Part shown: piece after piece, positions 8,601-23,600 of the stretch
Numbering within the stretch: position 1 is the first letter of the stretch
Layout of the letters: each line of letters opens with the position of its first letter
Source: a candidate division KSB1 bacterium
Lineage (GTDB): Bacteria; Electryoneota; RPQS01
Reading direction: 5' to 3'
Length of the DNA stretch: 64,000 nt
NCBI GenBank assembly: GCA_016214895.1
Contig: JACRMR010000002.1
Coordinates: forward strand, 436,001-500,000
Position numbers and translations under genes: made by a program
Notes under the pieces: generated by a model
The model's database searches: none
What the model was told of the DNA's origin: nothing
Seen by the model: the letters and a program-made list of their open reading frames with translations, nothing else

Positions 8601-11600
8601 GTGGCGGTGCTGGGTCTGACCCCGTGCCCGCGGATCGTGCCGATCTCGCAGTGGTTCTTCTACTACGATCCGGACAGCGTTCAGGCGCCGACCGGACCCG
8701 CGTCCTACGTTGACCCGGCGTTTATTCCGTTCGACACCATGCCGGACTGGAATGCCTTCTCGCCCGGTTCGATGGACTCGATGGGTCTTGGCGGTTCTTA
8801 TGACGCCATTCTGAATCCGGCCAACGACGAGATTCAGGACAGCCTGTTTGTCCGCCTCCTGATCGATCTCTCAACGATTGATCCGGACACGACCGACACG
8901 CTCGTACTGCAGTTCTACAATCCGACCAACGACCGTCTGCGCGAAGTCCGCAAGGCGCTCTTCGTGCCGACCTCCGAGTCGCTGACCCCGGATCCGAACA
9001 TCAACAATACGATCTACGACGGCTTCCTCGAGCTGGATGATGCGCTGCCCGCGTACTTCGCCGAATTCCGCTACTATTGGAACGGCACGTGGTATCAGGA
9101 CGCCGGAGTCGATAGCCTCATGCTCGTCCACCGGACGCTGCAGGACACGATTATCGTCCGCGCCTATACGATCGCCGGCGACAGCGTGGTTTCCGCCGAT
9201 CCGGATACGACCTACCTGATTTGCGATACGGTTTCCACCGAGCTGGACGTCGATAACGAGAATCCGTTCTTCATCGGCGACGGCTGGTCCGGCATTGCCG
9301 ACAATCACCGCGACTGGTACACCGGCACCACCCGCACTGTGCTCAACCTCGGGGTGGACGGCGATTGCGGTCGTCGCTATGAAGATGGCGAGCCCTTCAG
9401 CCTGATGGTGAAGCTGTCCGAACGCGTCCATTACGATGCGGCCGCCTATCCGAACAACGACGGTTCGACCTATCCTTGGGATGTGACCCGCAACTGGCAG
9501 ATCTCGGCCGTTAACACGGTCACGGGCGCGCTGATTTCGGGTGTCGATGTGTGGTTGAACAGCGTCGAAGACTCAATTGTCAATTCCGACTCCGTGTACT
9601 ACACGCTGAGCGGCTACTTCGATCTGCCTGATGTTTGGGATTCCCAGGAAGTTTGCCTCGTGATTCGCAGCGCGTGGGATCAGGCGGGTAACCCGGGACG
9701 CTACAATGACCCGGTCTTCACCGATGCCTACGAGAATGACGCGACCGAAGACACGTCCTATTGCGTGTTCCTGATTGATTGTAATCCGTGGACCGGCTGC
9801 CCCGACGTTTGGGGCCGTCCCGATGGCGTCGGCACACCCGACTCCGTCTTGGGCTGGATCGCCGCCGAGGAGGACAGCATTGTCGTCTGCGCTACCATCG
9901 TCGAGACCTGCGAGCTGGCCCTCTGCCCGCCCGGATCCCTGGGAGCCGCCCCGGTCGATTCGATCCATGTGATCGAAGGAAACTTCCAGACCATCACGGA
10001 TGACCCAAATCCGTGGGTGATCGCCGACGCGCACGGTGAGTGGTTCAAGTATGTGAACCCCGAGAATCCGCTCGATACGATCGGTTGGGCGCGCAACTGG
10101 TACTGGTACCTCCGCGCCGACTCCGCCGATCTGGCGACGATTCACTGTGACGGCGACTATCTGCCGTTCGGCCTGCACTTTACGACTTACGGCGGCAAGG
10201 ATGAAACCGCCGACTTCGAGGAGTGCGTCCAAGTTGACGTCAACGAACCGCAATGGTTCGCCTATTCCTTTGTTGCGGATACGGCCGGCGGCATGCTCGC
10301 GCTGATGTACGATGAGCACCTTGAGCTGGCCAACTACCCGTGGGGTGCGCCGCCGATTCCGACGCTGACCTGCGTCAATCCGGCTCAGCCATACACGTTT
10401 ATCGGTTTCCTGACTGACGACGGTATCGACTGCGAAGATGGCGACGGTGTGGGCCTCGACACGGCCGCCGTGTGGGCCGACTTCACGAACGTCTATATGG
10501 ATGCCGACAGTGACAGCGTACGCGCGGACAGCGTGGTCCTCGCCGATCCGGGACTCTGGCTCGCCTACTGGACGATCTGGAACACCAACGATGCCTACGA
10601 CTGTCTGGTCGATACGTTCGCTATCGTCCGCTATCATGCGCTGCACGACTCGCTCGGTCACCATGATCGCGAATTGTTCTGGCAGGACACCCTCTACTAC
10701 TGCAGTGACTGCCTGCCGCCGGACTTTAGCCCGGCCGTGTTCTGCGACTGTGACTCGATGTTTGAGATCCTCGATGACGTCGAGGAGTCCGGCGATTGCC
10801 CGGTCATCGGCTTGCAGTATGTGCATCCGGGAGGTGACATCAACGTCTTCGCCTGCGTGCATGACCCGGACACGGACTCGAGCTTCGGCTTGACCGATAA
10901 CACGTCCTCGTATGCCGTTGACCTGTCGCAGTTCGACCCCGGACTGGGCTGGGTTACGGCCGATCAGATCAGCCTGCTGATGACTCCCGAGTTCCTCGGC
11001 GGACCGGTCGATACGCAGGCCGTCGCGATCTGGGGTGGCGGCAATTGTGACGACCAATTCTCGTCGTACATGCTGACCAACACCTACGAAAACGGGGACA
11101 CGATCTACGCCCGGTTCTGGATCTGCGACGGTTGGGGCAATTGCACCGACACCACGATCTGGTACCCGGTGGCCATCGTTGATACCCTGCGCCCGATCAT
11201 TGACTTCGTGTATACCATCGGCGACGACTCGGTGCGCGCTTACGTCACGCCGGGTGACGACCATGTCAACATCTACGCTGATATCAACGGCTACGCCGCT
11301 GATCTGATCAGCAGCCCGCTCGGAATCTGGGCTGACTTCTCCGACTTCTGGTGTGACGACGACTCCGCGGAATACTATGATACGGTCTATGCGGATTATG
11401 TCGATCAGATCGACGAGAATCACTTCCGCGCCTATTGGGGTTGGTACCCCGGCGTCGGCTATGCCGATCCGAACGATACGACGACCTATCTCAGCAACCA
11501 CTACAGCGTTGATCCTGAGATCTGTGCGTGCAGCAATGTGGGCGCCGAAGGCACGTACGGGACCCTCTACTTCTATGTTGGCGACGCCGCCTGCAATGTC

Positions 11601-14600
11601 GGCTCCGCCTTCAGCATTTTCGAGTTCAGCGGCTGTGACAGCACGGTGCCCGATGTGGACAGCGTGTGGGTGATGGACGTCGGTCAGGACTGCGCGCCAA
11701 ATTGGTTCCGCGGCCAAATCGGCGACACCATTGAAGTCTGGGCCTGGCTCGACAGCCTCTTTAATGGCATCGAAGATACCCTTCGAATCGACTCCATGAT
11801 GGCGGATCTGCGGCAGTTCGGCGCCAGCTATGACTGGACCGCGATTACCACGCAGCCCGACCACTACGGCGGCGCGCCGGCATACGGCGTGGAGCCGGAC
11901 TGGACGCAGGATGTCCCGGCCTATTGGGATATCGAAGTCGATTGCGAAGGTCGTGACCGGCTCGTCGCCAAGTGGATTATCGTCAACGAAGTCGCGTATG
12001 ATTGCGGCGTCGTCGTCGAAATCCCGGTGAAGAGTCAGCGTCAGACCGGCCAGAACGGTTCGCACGGCTACTACCTCGACATGACCTATGGCAGCGCTGA
12101 ATCGTTCACCGCGACTTACGTTTGGTCGTGGGTCCGCGGCGACTATACCTGGGTGACCGGATTCCCGGGCAACCCGGACGAGGACAACGTCGATAGCGTC
12201 GTCGTGCTCCAGCGCGGTGTCTATAACATCGACTTCGACTCGTTGATGACTGTCTCCGTCGTGATGGATCCGGGCTGTCTGGTCCATCCGGAGTCGGAAG
12301 AAGTCTATGACTGGTCCGATGTCCATATCGACTTCACCGGCTTCCTGACCACGGATCCGTGGCAGTACCCGGATGAAATCTTCTACAACTTCGACGAGAA
12401 TGGCCACGACTCGTTGGTCTTCTATGTCCCGCTCTATGATGAATCGGGCGGCGGCGCGGAGTTCAACACCTCGATTGCCTCGAATCGCTACTGGTTCCCG
12501 CTGGTCCTGTCTGACGTCGTTGACTGCGGCGAAGGCACGTTCTGGGAGCAGTACTGCCTGTGGGAAGACCTGGACAGCGTGATCAGCTTCACGATCCAGA
12601 ACTACAACGAGCCGAATCCGGGCATGATCCTGCTCTGTGACTCGACCACGGCCGGCTGCGACACGAATATCACCGACGCCTACAACATGGCGTTGTGGAA
12701 TCAGGAGAACACGTACTGGGGCATCTCGTCGCCGGATACCGAGTACGAGAACCTGTACAAGATCTATTACGCACCGGGCAACTGGGCGTGGTTCTCGCAT
12801 AGCGACGACACCGATGACCCGACGCGCTTCTTCATCTTCGTGGAAGACAGCGTGCTGCAGTGCGACGGGATCGACAACGACAACGACGGGTTCCTCGACG
12901 AACTCGGCGAAGGCGTGGATTTCTACACGGCCGACCTCCGCATCAATACGATGCCGCAGGTGGCCCACATTGACTCGATGAACGTCGAAGGCGTGTGGAT
13001 CAATTACCTGTGGTACGCGGACAACTTCAGTGAGCGCGTCTATAATGTCGATCTGTTTATCAGCGACATCTATGGGCATCGCGATACCTTGGCCTGCGGT
13101 GACTATGCGTTAACTTTCCTCGAAGACGAGACCTGCCCGGTATTCAGCGAGCTGACCCTGTGGTTGGATGGCGAGCCGACGTTGATTCGCGTTGACCAGA
13201 CGAACGTCAGCACACTGGACTTGGAGGAGTTGACCGCCGACGATAGTCTGTTCGTGTTCGCGAACTTCGACTCCGTGCAGTTGTCGATCTATGATCCGGC
13301 ATTGTTCGACGGGATGGGCGCGCCGGGTTCCGGTGTGGACGTCGATCCGTCGGATGCCGTGGACAGCCTGACCTACAACGGTACCGGCGCCTCGACGATC
13401 GAGCTGCTCGATCCGAGCGACAACGTGATCGCCGGGTTCGGTCAGACGTTCTATACGGATAGCGACATCTTCAGCGACGCATTGCTGACCCTGAGTGATC
13501 CGACCGGCACCGTGATGGATGGTCTGCCCGACGGCGTGTACACCGTCCGCATCACGACACTCGACCGCGTCGGCAATTCCTGCAACTTCTCGTGGCAGTT
13601 CACGTTGGATCGGACCTGCCCGGAGATCGTGGATGTTTACACCGCGCGCCCGGGTACGCTGGATGCCACCGACGACCTGTTCGCGTCCTGGGATTATGTC
13701 GAAATCCGCTCCCACATCGTCGATCAGCTCGACGGCGTGGATAGTGTGATTTTCGATTACTGCTTCGATGCGAACCGCGACAATAACGTTGACGCGTATC
13801 CGTTCTGGCAGACGACCAACATCCTGGGTGACGAGGGCGGCAATTGGGATACCGAGTACCCGTTCGTCGTGTACTGGAATATCCGTAACTTGCCGTGGAA
13901 CTCCGAAGATACGCTGGGCCTGCCGCCGGTACGCCCGGACAGCTGCATGAACCGCTACTTCGTCCGCATCCGGGCCTGGGATATTTACGGTCACGAATGC
14001 GCCGATACGATTCCGGTGGATATCACCGACGATATCGCACCGCTGGCCGGGATGGCCAGTCTTGTCTACGGCGGCGCCGAGTTCGGCGAAGACCAGATTC
14101 AGGGTGCGTTGATTCCCTGCTTCAACCCGAACACGATGACCGACTCGACCGTGTTCCTGCTGGCTGATGACTACATCGATCTGGACCTCGGTTACGACCC
14201 GCTGCCGGGTGACAGCTTCACGATTGCCACCAACTGGTTTGACCTCTTTGAAGGTATGTTCCAGTTCAAGCAGTTCGAGGCGCCGAATATCTACTTCACC
14301 GGCAATACGGATCCGAACGCCGGCTGGGTGGTGATCCCGTCGGGAACGCATGGCGACGGTCAAGATACCATCACCTATCGCCATTTCTTCTTCGAAGACT
14401 TCGCAGCCAACTGGAATATCGTCGGCTTGCCGAGTGACCAGTATAACCTGCGCTTCTTGTCGTTCGACGTTTGTGGCAATGTCGATCCGCTGAACACTCC
14501 GGTGGTTACCGTCCGTATCGAGTGCGATACGACCGCGCCGCTGGCCGTGATCTGCTGGCCGACGCCGGACCTCTGCCTGACCAACTACCGCTGCGACAGC

Positions 14601-17600
14601 ACCGGTACGGATGCGTGGGTGCCCGTCAAGTCATCGAGCCCGATCTTCTCGGATGTGGACAGCGTCGCCTTCTTCTTCGTGGACTCGCTGTCGGTGCCGG
14701 GTCAGGGCATTCACACCTTTATCGGTGGCAATACCGAACCTGATTCCGTCGTCGATGGATTCGCCTTCTATTTCGGTACGCGTTGGAACACCAACAACCT
14801 GCTGTCCGGTACCTACTGGCTGTACGCTGTCGCCTACGACAACGGTGGCCTGTTCGATACCGATCCGATCTGGCAGCCGGTGTTCGTGGACAACGAGATG
14901 CCGCGCGTGACCGAGTGCTGGGTCGCCGATCCGGATGTGCCGGACGAGTTCGAGATCCTCTTCACCACTTGGGAAGACTCGACCTTCGTGCTGCGCGCCA
15001 ACGCCAGCGATAATGGCTGCGGTATCACCGGAGTCCAGTTCCAGTATCTTGATCGCTTCGGTAACTGGCGCAATCTGGTGGAAGATAACGACGTCGCGGA
15101 ACTGTATTATGTCGATATGGCCGTCTCACCGATCGATGGTTTCGATGAAGTCCCGGATGCCGCGGGTTACTATGAAGTCTGGGTCTCGTTCCACGACTTC
15201 GGCAACAGCCCGCTGGATTCGATCCGCTTCCGCGCTTACGCCATCGACGACGTGGACTACGGTAACGACAACGTGCAGGGCGACTACAATCGCGACTGCA
15301 ACCTCGACCGCGACCTCGAGTGCGGATCCGAGATCTGCTGCATGGCGCTTGAAATCCGTGACCGGATTCCGTTCGGCACGAATGTGACCTGCTGGAACCA
15401 TGGCGTGTTCGCGTGGGCCCTTCCGCAGTTCGCCGAGAGCTTCCTGCTGACGGATGGTCAGATCCTCTCGACCTGCGATAACAGCTCGCCGCTCGATACC
15501 CTGCTCATGACCGCCACGGTCCATGACAGTGTCGAAGATGGCTGGCTGATGCACTTCAAGTACCGCCGTTCCGGTCCGGAAGGATACGAGACGGCGTGGG
15601 ACTACATCCCGAACGACCAGTCGCTGAACCCGGCCATCCCGGCCCTCGGCCCGATCGCCCTCATTAATACGTGGGACAGCGTGTACGTGGTCTGGTCCGG
15701 CGTCCGGGGCTTCATCGAAGCCGCCGACGAAGCCGCCGGCCTCTGGTACTCGACTTGGGAGTTCACGGCTTACGTGACCGACCTCACGGGCAACGCCGAA
15801 GCCTCCGCCGCGCAGAATACCTGCGAGCTGAACTTCGCTTGCATGCCGAAGGCGCCGATCACGGCTGTCAGTTACGTTCAGAATAGCGTCGAAGATCCGG
15901 AAGTGCGCGTACGCGTGACCGAACCGGTCAGCTGGCAGGACGCGGAAGTCGATACCATCGAGATCATCTACAACCGCACAACCGATCCGAATGACAACGA
16001 TCCGGATGCTCTCGTGCTGTTCTACACCGATGCCGATGCGATCCGCAATTGCCGCGGCGATACCATTCAGGCCTTCAATATCCAGCTCTGGAATCAGGAT
16101 ACCGGAGAACTCGTCACCACCCAGCAAATCTGCTGGCCGGCCGGCGACTTCCGCACGGTTGACCAACTGGATAATGACCTCGGCTGGGATCAGTATCCGC
16201 CGGACGGTGACAACGGCAACCAGTATCAGATTGCTGTCTATTTCAATAACAGCTATCTGCCTGGCGTTTACAACTTCGCGATGATCGTCCGGACCGATCC
16301 GCTCTACTTCGCCGAGGACGGCCTGTTCGAGTCCGATAGCGACTTCGACGGTGATCTGTACGAAGAACTGTCCTGCATCGACCTCGTGGTTCGTGTGGCA
16401 AACGTCAACGAGCCGCAAATGGTGTTCTGTACGCCGGACTACGGCGACCTCTGCGTCCATGGTACCGTCCCGCTGTCCGCGCATCAGGCGCTGCTGCCGC
16501 CGGTCTTCACGGGCGTGGTTGACACCGTCTGGTTCCAGCGCTTTGACGGAACGACCTGGCAGCCGGTGGTTGACGCGATCTCGGGTCTGAGCTATGACGC
16601 GGATCCGACCTCGAGTGCTTTCCGCTTCCAGATCGACGAACACGAAGTGCAGGGTATGGCCGGTTGGTATTACGACATGGCCAACAGCAATAACGATCCG
16701 GTATATGACTGGTACGCGGAACGCGACCTGATCCCGGATGTGGCCCTGTGGCTGGCCGACACGGATGAATTCCACCCGATGACTCGTGACGATGCTACGG
16801 GTATTTGGACCGTGGACGTTACGCTGAATACGGAAGGCGATCCGAGTTGCTACGGATACGCGTTTGTGATCGACGCCAACGATAACAATATTTGGGAAGG
16901 CCCGAATGTTGACCGCTGGGTCGATGACCCACGCGACGCCTGCGCCGAGCCGCTGTTCGTTCAGTACGGCGAAGGTGGTGTCCCGGTCTCCCAAGTGTGC
17001 GCCTGCAACTACATGGTCAACTTCGATACCCGGACCGTGCTTGACGGCAGCTACAACTACGGAACGATCGTCCGCTGGCACGACGACGTGGCCTACCACG
17101 TGATCGAGGATCCGTCGGAAGGCGATTCGGTGCATGTCTTCTTCATCAACAATACGATCGTTGAAGATGGCTCGATTCCGGCGGTGCACGATATCGAGTT
17201 CGACCGCTTCTATCTGAACGGCGGTCTCTGCGATACCGCGGACGTCGCGCACTTCGTCACCGATATCCAGACCAACAACGGCGGTCTGGTCGTCGAAGAT
17301 ATCTGCATGGTCATCTATCAGGTCAGCTTGACCAGCAATCCGTTCGCCGACAGCTCGTGGGCCAATGTGGACACGGTCTGGTCGAATGACGATCAGGGCT
17401 GGATCGAAGCCTGGCCGGGTAGCTGGGCTGCTTACAACCCGATCGCCGACAACATCGATAACGACGGCGACGGTCTGGTTGACGAAACTTATGACGTTCA
17501 GGCCGGCGACGGCGTGGGCGAAGAGAACACGTTGTTCTGGAGCCGTTCGGTCGTCATTGATGAGTGTGGCAATACGTATGTCACCAATGCCGAGCAGTTG

Positions 17601-20600
17601 TGGGTCGATGTGAGCGAGCCGCAGGCCTGCATCACGACGATCAACAACGTGGACAATCCGGACAATACCGCGATTATGATTCCGGCAGACCGCCTGATCA
17701 CGATCACGGCGACGGATCAGAGCTACGCCGACCACGGTGTGCTGGGCTGGTTCCAGTATCGTTCGCTGAACCCGAACGATCCGGAATACATGACGTGGAC
17801 GAGTATCCAGCCGGCCGCCGGTTCGGATACGCTGATCCGCCATGACGGCCTGACCTACACCGGCGTGTGGGATCTCGAAGCCTACTTCAACCACGTCGAG
17901 CCGAATCCGGACCCGGAAAGCTGGTTCCAGCTGCGTGTCGTCGCCATCGATACGGTGAACAACACCGACCTGTGCGACAACGTGGTCTGCCAGATCACGG
18001 TCCGCTTCAACGACAGTGAACCGGCGTCCCGCATCGAAGTGTACCAGATCTGGAATGCCATCGATACCGCTTACAGCTGTACCGAACCCGAGATCTGCTA
18101 CATTCAGCCCGATGCTCCGTATTGGATCAACGCGATCTTCGCCGCGACCAATATCGACACCGGTCTGGCCTCGCTGACTTTCCAGTACCAGAGTCTGATT
18201 CCGGGCGGCGAGCCGAGCGAATGGCGCAACCTCGAAACGATCTACGACGACCTGACTTGGGGTTCGGATGGCGATACGACCGTCGCCGTCGAGTTCCAGC
18301 CGCGGCCGGACGAAATCGGCGACCACGGCTTCAATATCCGTGTCATCGTCGAAGATTATAACGGCAACGACACCTCGGTTGTCAAGACCCTGTACGTGGA
18401 CGGTACCGCCCCGATCGGCGAATCCGAAGCCACCCCGACGGTTCTACACAACACGTACTGCGGTGACCGCTGCCGCCTCGACAACGAAAACGGTATCGTC
18501 ACCATCACCTTCGATCCGGATGATGTTTCCGGCGAGGTGAACGTCAATCAGGTCTGGCTGTACGTTGAGCGCGACGACGAACTCTTCTCGCACAACTTCG
18601 GTGAACTGACCAACGACGACGTGGATACCTGGACCTTCGACTTTGGCGGTGATCTGTGTACCGCGTGGCTGGCGGCGAACCTCGATATGGGTTGCTACCA
18701 TATGTGGGTGAGCTTCAGCGACTGCGCCGGGAATATCGACACCGTGGCCGTGACCACCGACTGTGGCTTCGGCGTGACTGACCTGGTTTGCATCGATTGC
18801 ACGCCGGAACTGCCGGATCACAGCACCCTCGACTACATGGAATACGAGGGCTGGGATTGCACGGAAAATGAAACCGTTGAGCTGACCGATAACGTCCTTG
18901 ACGGAACCACGGAAGTTGGAAATCAAACCGTGAGTATTTGCGGCGCGTTGCCCGAATACCAGCAGTATGTCTGGGGCGTCCAACTCTGGGGTCAGCTTGG
19001 CGACGATGAGCCGGTACTGATCGACTCCATCTACTGGACCGATAGCCGCGACACGCACGGCAATGGATACTGCTTCGATTGGGATGTGTCGGACTATGAG
19101 AATGGCCATTGGCACCTGTGGGTGCTGGCGATCGACGCGATCTGCGACCAGCAGGCAGATACGATGGCCGATAACTTCTGGGTGTACGTGGACAACGCGA
19201 CCCCGCTGGGAACGATCACGCAGCTGAATGGCGCCGCGCCGAATCCGGTCGCTCCGGATACGCTCGAACTGCTCAGCGGCGAGAACGAACCGGCTTGGCT
19301 GTGGGTCGAGTGGACCGACGGTCTGAACCCGGATGATAGCACGCAGGCGCATAACCGCGTCCAACTGTACTGCAAGGATGCGTGGCATCCGAACCAGGCA
19401 GACTCGTGGTTGCTGTGCGGCGAAATTCCGAGTGACTGCAATCCGCATTACATCCTGCTTGAGCTCACGACCCGCTGCAACCAGACCCTCGACATCGTCG
19501 CGGTGGTCAGCGATCGTTGGGGCAACGGTGATCTGAGCGTCGAAGAGGCCATGGAAGCCTACACGGCCGGCCGCTACATTGACGTCTATATTCAGGACAC
19601 CACCCCGCCGGCCGTGCAGCTGTGGGCTTTGAACTGGGATGATACCCCGGACTGCGACGAAGAGGCCTTCACCGTGTTCGACCAGCAAGCGCACTCCGCG
19701 AACTGGACGGCCGCCTGGGGTCACGACGTCTGGCTGCATGCGTTCGGAGCACAGGGCGACTACACCATCGAGCGTGTGTACTTCGAGTACAGCCTCGACG
19801 GTACGACGTGGTTCGAGATCGGCATGGATGACAATGCCGACTGGCCGGCGTCGTGGAACTGCGAAGAGTGCAGCGAGCCGCTTCCGTGGTGGTGCGGTGC
19901 CGAAAACAATCCGGATATCCTCTGGACCGCGTATTGGGATGTGGCCGGCCTGACCGGTGATGTCCGGGTCCGCGTCCGTGGCGAAGATCGTTGCGGAAAC
20001 ATCGAGGAATGGGAAAACTACACCGTCTCCTTCGATGTCGAAGCGCCGATCGCGGAAGTGTTCGTCTGGGAAAGCGACGTCACGGTCGATGATCTGCCGT
20101 GCGACCAGTGGACCGAACCGCAGATTCCGGATACGCTCGAACGCTACACCCTGCTGACGCTGGGTGCCTGCCCCGAGCAGGAGAACTATGATGCCTACGG
20201 CGTGTACTGGCTGATCAAGCGTGCCGATGACCATCCGCTGAACCTCTTCAGCTGGTGCTACCTCGGCGACGACTCGACCGGTCCGTTCAGCGCCCGTTAT
20301 GTTGACCTGTGGAACGGTGACTGCCCGAACGTCGAAGTCGGCTCGTGGTACGATATCGCGGCCCTCACGACGGATCAGTCCGGTAACCAGTTGACCCTCA
20401 CGCAGCTCTTGAACCACGGTAACGGAACGACCTACGAAGAGAAGTGGGCGGACCTGATCAGCCGTGGCTATGTCAAGCGCTTCCGGGTCACTGACCATAC
20501 GGCTCCGATCGCCTACAGCCTGACCGTTACGCCGGATCAGACGCCCGATTCGTCGGTAGTCTTCGTGACCGGAAATGTGAACCTGCAGGCCCTGCTTGAC

Positions 20601-23600
20601 GCTCGCGATGTCGAAGCCGTCACGTGGGCGACCTTGGAGCAGGGCATGCCCGGACCGTGGACGATCATCGAACGCATCGCGGCCGAAAGCGATACCCAGT
20701 CCGTCTTCAGCCCGGTGGAAGGCACCTGGAATACCGAACTTCTGAATGGTACCTACTGGATCGGTGCGTTTGCCGAAGACTTCTACGGCAACATCGACGG
20801 TAACACCAGCCTCGGTGAGGCCGGCGCGCCGACGAATCCGTTGATCGTCAACGTCGATAACCAGCCCCCGACCGCCGTCATTACTCAGGTTACCCGCGAC
20901 GACGTCGTGGTGACCAACCTCGAGCGCGGTGCGGTACACACCTTCGCCTTGAACGCCGCCGACAACTTCGGGCTGCGTCAGGTCGCGTTGTACTACCGTC
21001 ACAGCGGCGGCGATCCGGATGCCTGGACCTTGATCGGCACGGATACCAACTTCCCGTACAGCTTCAACTGGCAGGTCCCGACGGACCTGGTGGACGGCTG
21101 GACCTATGACTTCGCCGCCGTAGCGACCGACCTCGTGTACCAGACCGACTTCATGGACGCGCAGGGTCAGTACATTATCGACGGCAGCTATCAGGTCGTG
21201 GATAACGAAGCCAACATCGCGATCTTCACGATCGGTGGTGTTGACGCCGAGACGAACCCGCACCTGAACGGAACGAACATCGCCATCGTCGCCCACAGCG
21301 AGCCGTACCTCGATAACGTGCGGTTCGTATGGGTGCGTGGTGTGGATACCACGGACATCCGGACCGTGCCGGGCCCGATCGGCACGACCACGTGGACCGT
21401 GCCCGACTGGGACGTCACGACCATCAGCGAAGGCCCGGCGCAGCTTGGCGCCATCGGCTCCGCGGATGTCGGCGGCGAACTGGTCACGCGCGGCTATGAC
21501 TTCCGCAACATCGTGATCGATCACAGCGTCCCGGCCGCGATTAACGGCAACCTGCCGGTAACCCGCGGCTTGGTCGGCGGTGCTTGCGAACTGGATGGCA
21601 GCAGCGAATGGTACGACGATGTCTGGGTCACCTTCAACCTCGGTCAGACCGACGCCAATGTCGATAGCGTCTGGTTCGAATGGAAGTGGGCGGCCGACAA
21701 CGACACCAACCGTTGGACCAACCTGGGTCTGGCGGTGCGTGACGGCGTCACCGGGCGCTGGGCCTTGGCCAGCGACTTCACGAGCTTCAGCTGCGGTACC
21801 ATCTCGGTCCGCGCGAGAATCAGTGATAACGCGGTCCCGCTGTCGAACGAAGCGTTCATCCTGTTCGCCGACTCGGTCCGTGTCGATAACTGTGCCCCGA
21901 TCGTGGACATCACCAACATCAATGGTGACGTGACGCCGGCCGGCACCGAAATCGCACAGGGTCAGGTGGCCACCATTTCGGCCACGGCGACGGATCCGTT
22001 CTCCAACGGCGGCGTCAGCCAGGTCGATAGCGTCTGCTTCTACTTCGTACCCGAGGACGACGGCGAGTATCAGTTCGAAACCTGGCAGCGCCTCGGCTGC
22101 GACAACAGCGCACCGTATCAAGTGAGCTGGAACACGGGTGGCGTGCCGTTCGGTGAGTACATCGTGTACGCCGTCGGCTACGATCACGCGGGTAATTGCA
22201 CCGTCGAAGCGGTCAACATCTTCATCATTGATCAGCTCTACCAGCGTGCCTGGATCGTCGGCTTCGATGTCGATAACGGTCTCGGCTGTCTGGATAAGAT
22301 CTGGGCCGTCACGGATGACTGCCCGCCGAATTGGACTTCGAGCGTGGTCTTCCAGTACTCGACCGACAACGGTCAGAGCTGGGTGGCCCTCGGCGAAGAC
22401 AACGACGGAACGGAGTACTGTGACGAATGGCTGGATTACCACATCTGGGAGATCAGCGCTGAGTTCGATGCCATCCCGGCGAACGCCGCCTTCCGCGCCG
22501 TCGCCTATGATGAATCGGGCACCGTCGATCCGGCCCCACCGCGGTTCCTCTTCTCTGACGTCAGCACGAGTCCGACGCCGGTCCTCTACACGGAGAACTG
22601 GGTCAACGTGCCGGTCCAGGAGGGCCAGGTCCCGTGGGTGTTCGCAACCTTGGAAGACTATACCGAATCCTGCATCACCGACGGTGGTCTGGTCTGCGTC
22701 GAGCAGACCGAGGGTGACCCGACGCACTATGCCGGCCCGCTGCCGAGCATCGTCCACCCGTGCCGCCTCAACAACCGCGATGGTCAGGTGACGGTCTTCC
22801 GTACGGTAACCACCGTCCGCAGTGGCAACACCTTCGTGCTCGTTACCAAGTACGAGATGAATGTCCACCGCGTCGATCAGGAAGGCGGTTCCAACGGCTG
22901 GCTGACGAGCGAAGACTTGCAGCTGCGGATGATCGTTCCGGACAACGGCATCACGGGACACGGAGCGGTCTGGTTCCAGCCGTCGCACGACAACGACAAC
23001 GTCAACCTGTTGCCGCCGTCACAGTACTACTACACGCTGCTGTCCGAGGTCGAGACCGTGTTCTCGAATGATCTCGGCAACGGTACCGACGAGTCGCGCT
23101 TCAGCATGCGCTTCAACGCCGCGTTGCTGCCGCAGGGCTACGTCACGAACCAGATCATCGCCGCCTACTGGGACGAGGAAGCACAAATCTGGGTCGAGCG
23201 CGGAATCGTCTATGAGAATCGCAACGTGCCGCAGGGTACCATCGACTTCCACTGGATTGTTGACTGGAACGTCTCCATCAGCAACGAGTGCCCGGACGGT
23301 GCGACCCTCGCCATCTTCTACTCCAACGTCGCCCCGCTCAGCGGCCAGGTCTTCTTCCGAGATGACGACAACTGCTGGCAGAATCCCGATAGCACCTACT
23401 ACACGCCGGCTCGCGGTGTGACGGTGGACTGCGACCCGGTCTTCTGGGCGGTCCTGCGGCAGGGCGAATACGTGCCGCTGCAGAGCACGATTGATGTCTG
23501 GCTGGATGGCATCCGCATCGTCAACGACGGCCAGCCCTCTGGTCCGTACGAAAACGTGTGGACGACCAGCTACGAATCCGTCAGCGGCATCTTCACCGTG

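Noticed and set aside
18444-22988. 1514-codon open frame on the minus strand, with other long antisense frames (9573-13079, 15126-18326)
   Set aside because: They lie opposite the giant gene and arise from its biased codon usage (RNY-type pattern with few antisense stops). No start site, domain or protein-like composition is seen.
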